From Oidiodendron maius Zn (lineage: Eukaryota > Ascomycota > Leotiomycetes > Myxotrichaceae), in contig KN832870.1 in NCBI GenBank assembly GCA_000827325.1, positions 4,340,001 through 4,404,000 on the forward strand: a DNA stretch of 64,000 bases, read 5' to 3'. This document shows, one piece after another, positions 39,911 to 50,594 of the stretch (its first letter is position 1; the number at the start of each line of letters is the position of its first letter). The notes under the pieces are model-generated. The model saw only the letters and a list, made by a program, of their open reading frames with translations. It made no database searches and was not told the origin of the DNA. The position numbers and the translations under genes are program-made.

Positions 39911-41590
39911 GAGTCAGTTTCTCAAGAAAGCAGAATACTCTTAGCCTTTCAAGCAATCAAACTACCTAGGGCTATTAATCTCTACTAGGCTGTAAAAGTC
40001 TATAATATACCTTATACTATATTACACGATCGGAGCTATAGAATACCTGCATAATACGATATTCAACCTAAATCTTGAAAGCTTACTGATTCAGAAGAAT
40101 TAGTAATTGTCTAATATATTCTTAACCTTGATTCTAAAGGGTTTCCACCTAGGCTTTATAGTGTTAAAGATATAGCTAATTGTCTACTTATTAAACGAAA
40201 TACAGGATATATTAGAATATACTAGACTTCAAACTTTATAAAACAATAACTACAGCTTACTATATGTTTTAATCGAAAATATAACTATTAAAGAGCGAAA
40301 TATAAAGATCCAAAGCTTATTAGTAAGTAGTTTACCCTTATATAGAATACAATTATAAAGTATAGGATTATAGATATAGATATCTATAATTTTAATAAGA
40401 CTAGGTTTATAATAGGTATTATCTTAATAGCAATAGTAGTTATAAGCTTAGAGAAGTCTAGTAGAGCAAAGGCAAAGCAGCCTAATAATCACAAATAGGT
40501 TATAGTAATCCAGGCTATAAATATACTTAGCTAGTTGCTGCTACTATTTATAGTTGTAAAGAGTATATATATCCTACTATCCTAGTATAATAAATTCAAA
40601 TTACTAAAGTATTAGAAGCTCTCTATAAGTAATAATAGATAGACTACAAATAAGATTAGTCTAGAATAGATTAAGTACTTTAAATTATATATATAGCCTT
40701 GAAAAGTAGATAGATATTAACTTCTAATACTTGATAGCTATAAATCCCACTACTTAACTGAATTTGAGCTTTTCTGCTAGGACTATAATATTATTATACT
40801 CTATATACCTGCTTACTCCTCTTATATATTACAACTACTTAATATAGGCTGTTTTAGTCTATTAAAAAAGGTATATAGCAAGCAAATCAAGGGATTAATA
40901 TATAGTAGTTAGACCTATATTATAAAGGAGGATTTCTTTCCAGTATTCCAGGTAGTATTCCAAGAGTTAATAACTATATAAAATATCCAGGGAGGCTTTA
41001 AAGGGACTAGAATTGTACCTTTTGACCCTTAGTAAGTACTAGATACCCTCCCTCCTTATACAAAAACACTGACTCCTTTAAACTTATATTCTAGTATAGC
41101 CTAAACCTGGAACCCTATAACCCTAAAGAATACAACTAATACTTTATAATAGTCTATCTTTATTAAAACCTGAATTAATTGCTATTAGAGTAGCTCTCTA
41201 ATATAGACTATTAATACTATAGACTAATTTACTAAGGGTTTAGTAGCAATTATATATAAGGTAGCTTTATTATAATCTTGAATTACTAAGCTTAAAGAGG
41301 CAAACAAGAGGCTTAGTAAGCGTTATAGGCTAAAAAAAACCAGACTACAAAAAGGAGGATTATTTTCTATATAGGAGGTAGAGGACTTAGTAGCTTAAAC
41401 TAATATAGATAGCTAGTAGAGTGATAAAATAGATAGTAGTAGTAGTTAGGACTAAGGGGTATAATTGTATATTCAGTGTTATAGCAAGTGTAATAAGGCA
41501 GGGTATAATATATATACTTGTTAAAGGTAATATAGGCCTCTAAAGAAGGAGAAATATATAGTAGGAATTGATTTCAAGGTATTATAGTTG
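39911..41590 (+). pseudogene. Fot1/pogo-like transposase remnant (HTH, CENP-B-type HTH, DDE)
   Basis: The plus-strand frame gives an N-terminal psq-type helix-turn-helix ('VYNIPYTILHDR' near 40000-40035). A CENP-B-like second DNA-binding region follows (about 40090-40330), including a 'FNRKYNYQRAK' block. The DDE domain then has: first Asp block Asn-Phe-Asn-Lys-Thr at about 40388-40402 (normally NFDETGF); second Asp kept in 'LLILDSYKSHY' at about 40727-40757; and third block Leu-Leu-Asn-Ile-Gly-Cys-Phe at about 40835-40855 (normally PLDVGCF). A 'GGFKGTRIVPFDP' block and a Cys-rich tail (near 41460-41530) follow. Two of three catalytic Asp are Asn and stops interrupt the frame. The enzyme would have cut and pasted the element at TA. 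Confidence 0.9.
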
Positions 41591-41622
41591 AATAATAATT
41601 AATTTTAATAATAAGGTTACTA

Positions 41623-41669
41623 AAAAACTTACGACTTGCTTGTATTTATAACTTGCTATATATATACAT
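41623..41669 (-). repeat. Right terminal inverted repeat of pogo-type element
   Basis: This is the complement of the left terminus, ending ...tatatatacat before the TA target. Confidence 0.85.
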
Positions 41670-41671
41670 TA

Positions 41672-42529
41672 TAGTACTTATACTATAGTAGTAATCTATC
41701 TCTAATAGTAGAGAATAAGAATTAAACTAGTAGAACTATAACTTCTATCTAAAAGAGAAGAATAGAAGATAAAGTAGATAAATAAATAGTATACTAAAGG
41801 GAAGCTAATAACAGATAAAATAATAGAGAGAGACTAGAGACTATAGTAAGAAAGTAAGGTTAAGATATAAGTAAGATTCTAGAGAGGATCTAGTATAGAA
41901 CTAGTAGATATAGACCCTGAATTTAAAGGGAAGAAAGTATTCTAGAAATACTAAAGCTTTAAGAAGTATAAAAGCTCTCTTTTTATATAGATCTATATAG
42001 ATAAAATAAAGCTTTAAATATTTCTATTCTAATAAAGGGTTCTAGAAGTAAATATACTACTTTATTACTATAGTATTATAGAGGAAATACTAGTCTATAT
42101 AGTCCTCTATTATCTAGAACTATAATAAAAGAGAAAGAAGCTCTAGAAAGTCTTTCTATTATACTCTCTTTAAACTATCTATAACTTTATAGTAGTAATA
42201 GTAGACCTAGCCTATATAAGGATAGTAGTAAAATAGCTACTAGCTACTAGCTGCTTTCTTAAGTTCTAGTAAGTCTATAGATATATAGTAATCTAGAACT
42301 AGAAGAAGAAAAAGAAAGAAAGGGGGCTATAAAGGCTCTAGATAGTATTATATAGTTAATAGTAAGACTAGCTAAATAGTAATAAAGACTAGATAAAGAT
42401 ACTTTATATATATAAAGACTAAAGTATAAGGGTTTTGTCTAGCTTTAAGGGATATAGTTTACCTTATAATATTTCTAGTAGAGGTTCTATAGCTAGATAG
42501 CTAAACAGAGTATTAATAATAATAATAAT
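41672..42529 (+). mobile_element. LINE E, fourth segment (ORF2 C-terminus and tail)
   Basis: It continues LINE E to its (TAA)n tail. The following aaagaaatattaa (42530-42542) recurs at 29314-29326, a candidate target duplication for the whole composite. Confidence 0.86.
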
Positions 42530-42599
42530 AAAGAAATATTAATACTTAAATAGTATTAGATTTTAATTAATTATATTAATAATAATATATATTATATAT

Positions 42600-42612
42600 A
42601 TAATTAAATATA
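42600..42612. repeat. Target-site duplication of LINE D (partner 45345-45357)
   Basis: The 13-bp sequence ataattaaatata is present on both sides of LINE D without mismatch, consistent with a relatively young insertion. Confidence 0.88.
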
Positions 42613-45344
42613 GCAACCAATCAGCTTATATAGCAGCTCCAGAGAATCGCTGACGTTTCGACCCTGCAGCGCAAGACTGGCTACAGTCAAGGCGAACCAT
42701 GGTGGAACAAGGAAGTAGACGAGGCAGTGGTAGAGGCATCGGTAGTGTAACACAGCTACCGCACAGTAGCATCGCAATATATATAGACAAAGCTTCAAGA
42801 AGCCACCCAGAAACAAAGGCAGGTAATCCAAGAAGCACGAACGAGATATTGGAGACTGGCCCTCGCTAGGGCCTCGAAGCAGCTAAAGACCCTTTAGAAA
42901 CTCTAACGGTAGGCACGACTAAGAAGTCATACCCCTCAAGAGCTACTAATAATGCCGCTACTATATTGAAGCAAGGACGCCCCTCAGTCAGCATTTACCT
43001 ATAAAGAAAAGAGCGAAACCTTAGCAGGGAGGTTCTTCCCTGGCAGCAAAGCAGACCTCCAGGATATCGAGGATACTACCTGGGAAGAGGCTTCGACCCA
43101 GCAGCGATTCCCTATTAAAAAGGCAGTTACTATAGAGGAAATAGAGGAAAGACTTAAGTAGGGAGCCTAGAAAGCACCAGGACCAAGTGATAACCTCCTA
43201 GCAGGGTTCCTGAAGGTATACAGTAGACCCCTCTTAACAATTCTTGCAGCTATAACCCAAGCTAGCTTCAACCTCAAATACTTCCTGAAACGGTTCTGCA
43301 GTATAGGAGTAGTAGTCCTTAAGAAACCAGGCAAGACACTAATACAGCAACAAACAGCTAGAGGCTAGAGACCAATCTCTCTACTAAATACAGTTAGAAA
43401 ACTTATTAAAGAGGTAATAGAGAGTTAAATTATAGATATAGCAGAGTTATAGCGACTACTGCTAGAGGGTTAAACAGGGAATAGAAAAGGGTAGTCTATA
43501 GAACTTGCTATATACCTAGTTACTAAAGCAGTACAGACAGCCTAGAGCTATAGAGTAGTAGCCTCGCTACTCCAGCTTGATATTAAAGGAGCCTTTAATA
43601 CAATCAACTATACTAGACTCCTAGATACCCTATATAAACAGGGCTTTCTGATATAGATAGTGAGGTAGACTAATAGCTACCTTAAAGCACACTCTATAAG
43701 GCTTATGTTTAACGGTAAAGTATCGGAGCTAATACAGATTAGAGTAGAGGTCCTATAGGGATCCCCCTTATTACCAATCCTATTCCTGCTCTATATAGCC
43801 TTGCTCTATAAAGCCCTAGAGAAGTATAGAAACCTGACAATTATAGGATTTATAGATAATATAAACCTCCTAGTAGCTAGCTACAATGTCTAGGAGAACT
43901 ACTAGCGACTTAAGGGTATATTTAAGGTCTATAAACGCTAGGCCAAAACAAGAGGTATAGAGTTTACCCTTTAAAAGAACAAACTTATATACTTTATCTG
44001 GAAGTATATAGGGTTCTTGAAGGTAGTTTGTCTAGCAGGATATATAATCAACCTAGTAGAGTCAGCCTGATTCCTTGGAGTCTAGCTAGATAGGAAGCTC
44101 TAGTAGAGTCACTACCTAAAAGAAATCAAGAAGAAGCTAGCTACCTAGAAGCTTGTATTTACAAAGCTTATAGTATTAGTCTGGAGATACAGCCTAGCCT
44201 ATATAAGAGAAATCTATACTAAGGTAATAAGGGCAATAATAGTATATAGAGTATCTATATAGTATAAACCTAGTAAGGCAGGGGTGAACCCTAGGGGTAT
44301 TACTAACCACCTTAGTACAGTATAGTCTAACTGCCTCTATACAGTAACTAGAGGATATTGTATAACCCAGATTCAATACCTTAAGGTTAAAGCAGCTACC
44401 CTACTAATCTATATATACCTCAACAAGAAAGTTATAGAATTTGAGTTAAGGCTTGAATATATAGATATAGCCAAGAAGGTATATAGCGCCTATACTATAG
44501 TAGCGACCTGCCTCTAACAGTAGAGGATAAGAATCAGGCTAGTAGGACTATAACTCCTACTTAAGGGAGGAGAACAGAAGACAAAGTAGGCAAGCAGGTA
44601 GTATACTAAGGGGGAGCTAATAACAGATAAAGCAGTAGAGAGGGACTAGAGACTATAGTAGGAAGGTAAGGTCAAGATACAGGTAAGGTTTTAGGGAGGA
44701 CCTAGTATAGAACTAGCAGATATAGACCCTGAATTTAAAGGGAAGAAGGCACTCCAGAAACACTAGGGCCTTAAGAAGTATAAAAGCTCCCTTCTTATAT
44801 AGATCTATACAGGCAAGATAGGGCTCCAAGTATTCCTGTTCCAGTAAAGGGTCCCAGAAGTGAATATACTGCTCTGTTGCTATAGTATTATAGGAGAAAC
44901 ACTAGCCTATATAGTCCTCTATTGCCCAGAACTACAACAAGAGAGAGAGGAGCTCTAGAGGGCCCTCCTGCTACACCCCCTTTAAACTACCTGTGACTTT
45001 ATAGTAGTAACAGTAGACCCAGCCTGTACAGGGACGGTAGTAAGGTGGCTGCTAGCTAGCGGCCGCCTCCCTGAGTTCCGGCAAGCCTACAGGTATACAG
45101 CAATCCAGGACCAGGAGGAGGAAGAGGAAGAAAGGGGGCTATAGAGGCTCCAGGTGGTATTATATAGTTGGCGGTGAGACTAGCTAAGTAGCAGCAAGGA
45201 CTAGGTAAAGACGCTTTGTATATATAGGGACCAATATATAAGGGTTTTGTCCAGCCCTAAGGGGTACAGTTTACCTTATAATATTTCTAGTAGAGGTTCT
45301 ATAGCTAGATAGCTAAACAGAGTATTAATAATAATAATAATAAT
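42613..45344 (+). mobile_element. LINE D: 5'-truncated, lightly mutated LINE
   Basis: It is 2732 bp long, begins within ORF2 between endonuclease and RT (gcaaccaatcagc) and ends in (TAA)n with perfect 13-bp duplications. CpG and CpA are still frequent in its first few hundred bases, so it is one of the youngest copies. The RT motif near 43850 nonetheless reads Phe-Ile-Asp-Asn. The C-terminal region (about 44820-44990) preserves the Cys-rich motif ending 'VLYCPELQQEREEL', useful for family assignment. TAG stops interrupt the frame. Confidence 0.92.
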
Positions 45345-45357
45345 ATAATTAAATATA

Positions 45358-45626
45358 TATTTAATTTTAATACTAGCTATTAGAATAGCTAGTAAGTCTT
45401 AAGCTATAGTAATAAAGCTAGAGAGTTAGTATTTAAGAGATTTCTATACTTTAAGTAATAGTCTATTATCTAGTTCTATATTTTATATTAGTATATACTA
45501 ATAGTAAGTTATTATAAATATTATTATAAAAACTTATTTATTATAAGCTACTCTAATACTTCTTCTATATTAGTTATTTCTGAATTATCTATTTATATAT
45601 TATAATTAAACTAATTAATATCTAAT
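45358..45626. other. A+T-rich spacer between LINE D and LINE C
   Basis: No gene, repeat unit or LINE similarity is recognised; strongly RIP-like composition. Confidence 0.4.
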
Positions 45627-45699
45627 ATTATTATTATTATTATTAATACTCTGTTTAGCTATCTAGCTACAGAACCTCTACTAGAAATATCATAAGGTA

Positions 45700-48600
45700 A
45701 ACCGTGCCCCTTAGGGCTGGACGAAACCCTTATGCATTGGTCCTTATACGCACGAAGCGTCTTCGCCTGGTCCTCGCTGCTACTTAGCCGGTCTCACCGC
45801 CGACTATGTGATACCACCTGGAGCCTCTATAGCCCCCTTTCTTCCTCCTCCTCCTCCTGGTCCTGGATTGCTGCATACCTGCAGGCTCGCCGGAACTCAG
45901 GGAGGCGGCCGGTAGCTAGCAGCCACCTTACCACCGTCCCTGCACAGGCTGGGTCTGCCGTTGCTGCTGTGAAGTCGCGGGTNNNNNNNNNNNNNNNNNN
46001 NNNNNNNNNNNNNNNNNNNNNNNNNNNNNNNNNNNNNNNNNNNNNNNNNNNNNNNNNNNNNNNNNNNNNNNNNNNNNNNNNNNNNNNNNNNNNNNNNNNN
46101 NNNNNNNNNNNNNNNNNNNNNNNNNNNNNNNNNNNNNNNNNNNNNNNNNNNNNNNNNNNNNNNNNNNNNNNNNNNNNNNNNNNNNNNNNNNNNNNNNNNN
46201 NNNNNNNNNNNNNNNNNNNNNNNNNNNNNNNNNNNNNNNNNNNNNNNNNNNNNNNNNNNNNNNNNNNNNNNNNNNNNNNNNNNNNNNNNNNNNNNNNNNN
46301 NNNNNNNNNNNNNNNNNNNNNNNNNNNNNNNNNNNNNNNNNNNNNNNNNNNNNNNNNNNNNNNNNNNNNNNNNNNGGGAGGCGGCCGGTAGCTAGCAGCC
46401 ACCTTACCACCGTCCCTGCACAGGGCTGGGTCTGCCGTTGCTGCTGTGAAGTCGCGGGTGGTTCGAAGGGGGGTGCGGTAGGAGGGCCCTCTGGAGCTCC
46501 TCTCTCTCTTGTTGTAGTTCTGGGCAATAGAGGACTATATGGGCTGGCGTTTCCCCTGTAATGCTGCAGCAACAGAGCGGCGTATTTACTTCTGGGACCC
46601 TTCGCTGGAACAGGAATGCTCGGAGCTCTATCTTGCCTATACGGATCTATATAAGAAGGGAGCTTTCATGCTTCTTAAGGCCCTAGTGTTTCTGGAGTGC
46701 CTTCTTCCCTTTAAATTCAGGGTCTATATCCGCTGGTTCTATACTAGGTCCTCCCTGGGACCTTGCCTATATCTCGACTTTACCTTCCCACTATAGTCTC
46801 CAGTCCCTCTCTACTGCTTCATCTGTTGTCAGCTCCCCCTTAGCGCACTACCTGCTTGCCTACTTTGCCTTCTGTTCTCCTCCCTTAGGCAGGAGTTGCA
46901 GTCCTACTAGCCTGATTCTTGTCCTCTGCCGTCGGAGGCAGGACGCTACTATAGTGCAGGCGCTACGTACCTTCTTGGCCATGCCTGTATATTCGAGCCT
47001 TGACTTAAATTCTGCAACTCTCTTGTTAAGGTATATATGGATTGGTGGGGTGGCTGCTTCAACCTCGAGGTATTGAATCTGGGTTGTGCAATATCCTCTA
47101 GTTACTATACGGAGGCAGTTAGACTGTACTGTGCTAAGGTGGTTGGCGATACCTCTAGGGTTCGCCCCTGCCTCACTAGGTTTATGCTATACAGATGCTC
47201 TATATGCTATTGTTGCCCTTATTACCTTGGTATAGATTTCTCTTACACGGGCTAGGCTATATCCCCAGACTGATGCTGCAAGCTTTGTAAGTGCAAGCTT
47301 CTGGGTAGCTAGCTTCTTCTTGACTTCTTTCAGGTGGCGACTCCACTGGAGCTTCCTATCCAGCCAGACTCCAAGGAATCGGGCTGACTCTACTGGGTTG
47401 ATTATACGTCCTGCCAGGCGAACCACCTTCAAGAACCCTGTATGCTTCCAGGTAAAGTGTATAAGTTCGCTCTTTTGAGGGGCAAACTCTATGCCTCTTG
47501 TTTTGGCCTAGCGTTTGTAGACCTTGAATGTGCCCTCGAGTCGCCGGCAGTTCTCCTGGATATTGTGGCTAGCTACTAGGAGGTTTGTATTGTCTGCAAA
47601 TCCTATAATTGTTAGGTTTCCATGCTTCTCTAGGGCTTTATAGAGCGAGGCTATATAGAGCAGGAATAGGATTGGTGATAAGGGGGATCCCTGTAGGACC
47701 CCTGCCCTGATCTGTATCGGCTCCGACACTTCGCTGTTGAACATAAGCCTTGTGGAGTGTGCTTCAAGGTAGCTGTTAGTCCACCTCACCACCTATATCG
47801 GGAAGCCCTGTTTGTACAGGGTGTCTAGGAGCCTAGTATAGTTGACTGTATTGAAGGCTCCTTTAATATCAAGCTAGAGTAGTGAGGCTACTGCTCTATA
47901 GCTCTAGGCTGTCTGTACTGCTTCGGTGACCAGGCATATAGCAAGTTCTGTAGACCGCCCTTTTCTGTTCCCCGTTTGACCCTCTAGCAGTAGTCGCTGC
48001 AACTCTGCTGCGTCTGCAATTCGACTCCCTATCACCCCTTCAATAAGTTTTCCAACTGTACTCAGCAGAGAGATTGGTCTCTAGCCTCCAGCTGTTTGTT
48101 GCTGTATTAGCGTCTTGCCTGGTTTCTTAAGGACCACTACTCCTGCGCTGCGGAACCGCTTCGGGAAGTATTCAAGGTTGAAGCTAGCTTGGGTTATAGC
48201 TGCAAGAATCGTTGAGAGGGGTCTGCCACATGCCTTCAGGAACCCTGCTGGGAGGTCGTCACTCGGTCCTGGTGCTTTCCAGGCTCCCCACTTAAGTCTT
48301 TCCTCTATTTCCTCTGTAGTAACTGCCTTTTCGATAGGGAATCGCTGCTGGGTCGAAGCCTCTTCCTAGGTAGTGTCCTCGATATCCTAGAGGTCTGCTT
48401 CGCTGCCAGGGAAGAACCTCCCTGCTAAGGTTTCGCTCTTTTCTTTATGGGTAAATGCTGACTGAGGGGTGTCCTCGCTTCGATGTAGTGGCGGTATTGT
48501 TGGTGGCTCTTGAGGGGCATGACTTCTTAGTCGTGCCCACCGTTGGAGTTTCCAAAGGGTCTTTGGCTGCTTCGAGGCCCTAGCAAGGGCCAGTCTCCAA

Positions 48601-49455
48601 CACCTCGTTCGTGCTTCTCGGATCACCTGCCTTTGTTTCTGGGTGGCTTCTTGAAGCTTTGTCCATGTATATTGCGATGCTACTGTGCGGTAGCTGCGTT
48701 GCGCCGCCGATGCCTCTACCACTGCCTCGTCTACTTCCTTGTTCCACTATAGTTCGCCTTGACTGTAGCCAGTCTTGCGCTGCAGGGTCGAAACGTCAGC
48801 GATTCTCTGGAGCTGCTGTATAAGCTGATCGGTTGCATGATCGAGGGCTTCTAGGGAGCTGATAGGGAGGGGTATTTTTAGGGTTTTTGCTTCTGTTGCC
48901 ACTAGGTCTTTGTCTATCTTCGTCTACAACCACCCTGGTGGTACACTAGGGGGTCGCTGGTGCTGTATGCTTTTGACTTGCACGAGTTGGGCTATATAGT
49001 CTGATCCAGCGTAGTCTAGGCCCCCCTTATAGTGTACCTGTAGCGTCTCTGTATACCATACAAGGTCTAATGTTCCGTCTCTATCCTCTCTATGCTCTGT
49101 GTTTCTCCGCCTAGTAGGTTCTCCCCACGGTGTAGCTAGTGCGAGGTTCCAGCGTTGTGTCATTGAGAGGAGCACTTCTGCATGTTGCGAGGTTCTCCCT
49201 TCTCTATCCCATTGTGGGTGGTGGAGGTTCATATCGCCGACTACTAGGTGGCGACCCTCTGGCGGTCTCTTAGGGAGTGTCTGGAGAGGGCTCTGCCAGT
49301 CTAGTCCCTCACATGGTGAGTATATTGACTATATTGTTAGCGGTTCAGGCCTATCCTTGAAGGTGACCCTACACCAGTTTGTCCCTGTAGCCTGCGACCA
49401 CCCTGCGATCCCGTGGCGTTTATGGATGTATAGCGCTGCCTGGCCGTTGCCTCCC
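45700..49455 (-). pseudogene. LINE C ORF2 remnant (endonuclease C-half, RT, C-terminal Cys motif)
   Basis: This is the best view of the family's ORF2. Reading down the minus strand: endonuclease C-terminal half at 49232-48924 with 'GDMNLHHPQWD' and 'TLDLVW', where the final Ser-Asp-His reads Ser-Asp-Tyr; a basic linker at 48722-48387; RT at about 48300-47508, with 'QGSPLSPILFLLY' and Phe-Ala-Asp-Asn (normally FADD); the thumb and post-RT region at 47432-47187; and the C-terminal Cys/His region (about 46620-46480), ending in 'WLLATGRLPEF...' duplicated around the gap. It would encode the nicking and reverse-transcribing enzyme. Scattered TAG/TAA codons and two active-site changes inactivate it. 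Confidence 0.85.
45983..46375. other. Assembly gap (393 N), probably false
   Basis: 83 bases before the gap (45900-45982) recur after it at 46376-46459 with one extra G in a GGG run. If the flanks are one sequence, ORF2 of LINE C is continuous here. Confidence 0.85.
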
Positions 49456-49456
49456 A

Positions 49457-50594
49457 GGAACAGAATTATATTATAGTAACCTTTATAGTAATCTACAATA
49501 TAAGAGGGGATAGCTAGTCCCCTCCACGCTTCCCCCTAGGGCTCAGGACTTTTGCCTTTAGGCTCACTATCTTGTTACCTAGTTCAGAGGGATCGTACGG
49601 ACCAGAATATAATCCCCTACACCCTCTGCCCTGTTTGCTCCTTAAGCCTATATCAGCCATCAGGCCAGCTGCCCTGCTCTCTCTGTAGACCGATACGTGT
49701 ATCCGTCCTCTCAGGCCATATAGACAGTGTCTCTGTCGCTGCCATTATATGCCACGCCCTATAGCTGTAAGACTGCTTCGCGTTACCTAGCCAGGTCTCC
49801 CCTTACAGCTAGGCCGACCGTATCTTGCAGGAGTTACAGACCATACAACCGTAGCCATGCACCGTACGACTGCTTTTCTGCTCCCACTAACCAAAGCATA
49901 TGTCCAATCCTCCCCCCTCCCTGACTACCTGCTATACCCGTCCTCCAGAGCCCTGCTTTGCCCGTATAATCCAGATATATATTCGTACGGTAAGTCGTAA
50001 GGAGTCAAGTGATTGTAGTAGTCGACTGTCCTTGGGCCTGCCTCTATAGCGAGGTTTATCTGTACAGCCGTCCCCCCTATCCCTCGGTCGCCTTGTACGA
50101 CCCCTCTATCCTACATCAGACTTTGTAACAGATATATATCCTTCACTTAACGAGAGCTCCGAGTCCCTTTGGTTAACGAGAGCTCCGATAATCGATTCGT
50201 AGGTCCTTTTGGTGACTGTCTGCACTCTGTACGTCCAATACCATCTAGTAAAAATTTTTTATACACCCCAGAGGTATCCTGTTGTATAATCTGGGCAACC
50301 AGTTCTATATCGATAAGTTTAATTGATTGATTCTGCAGTTATATATCAAGGGCCTGCTCCCTAGACAGGCAGATCGTATGTCGGATGGTTTTCATACCCG
50401 TTTTGATGGTAGTCCTCTGTTCTGGTATTGAGCCGTACAGTCACAATCAGGGCGCCACCCCTTCGTACGATCGCAACAACACAACAACCAGCTCCATCGA
50501 ATGCGCTGGTCTCCCGTTGGCTCTAGAGCAGTAGAACTGACCCTAGGTTCGTAGCCAGCACCACGTACAGGTGGGAGTTCGACTTTGCTGGCCA
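49457..50594 (-). other. 5' leader of LINE C, shared with LINE A
   Basis: About 1.14 kb is homologous to 5690-6874. The boundary with the body lies at attctgttcctg, close to the point where the leader of LINE A also ends (attctgtttctg), but the body joined is different: endonuclease here, ORF1 in A. A 67-codon frame at 50595-50392 lacks an ATG and is shifted in LINE A, so I do not call it a gene. Confidence 0.7.

Larger units (their letters stand above)
39810..41669 (+). mobile_element. Pogo/Fot1-type DNA transposon (Tc1/mariner superfamily)
   Basis: This 1860-bp element has inverted termini of about 47 bp (39810-39856 and 41623-41669). It starts ATGTGTATATATAGCG and ends with the near-complement, flanked by TA on both sides (39808-39809, 41670-41671). 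It is inserted in LINE E and encodes one DDE transposase remnant. It keeps more CG, CA and TG than the LINE around it, so it is younger or less exposed to RIP. Confidence 0.93.
45627..50594 (-). mobile_element. LINE C: least mutated LINE, internally deleted, with 5' leader
   Basis: It runs from the complement of the (TAA)n tail (45627) to the same 5' terminus as LINE A (...gctggcc at 50594). Base composition is near normal and long frames survive. It contains a 393-N gap near the 3' end. It lacks ORF1 and the start of ORF2: the leader (49457-50594) is joined straight to the endonuclease domain. I found no target duplication: its 5' end abuts LINE F head to head. Confidence 0.88.

Noticed and set aside
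45732-46572. Three long overlapping frames on both strands.
   Set aside because: Each is prolonged by the 393-N gap; the real content is the LINE C ORF2 C-terminus on the minus strand.
48543-49476. Plus-strand frames in LINE C.
   Set aside because: They are antisense to the ORF2 endonuclease and RT-linker coding sequence, which shows conserved motifs on the minus strand.
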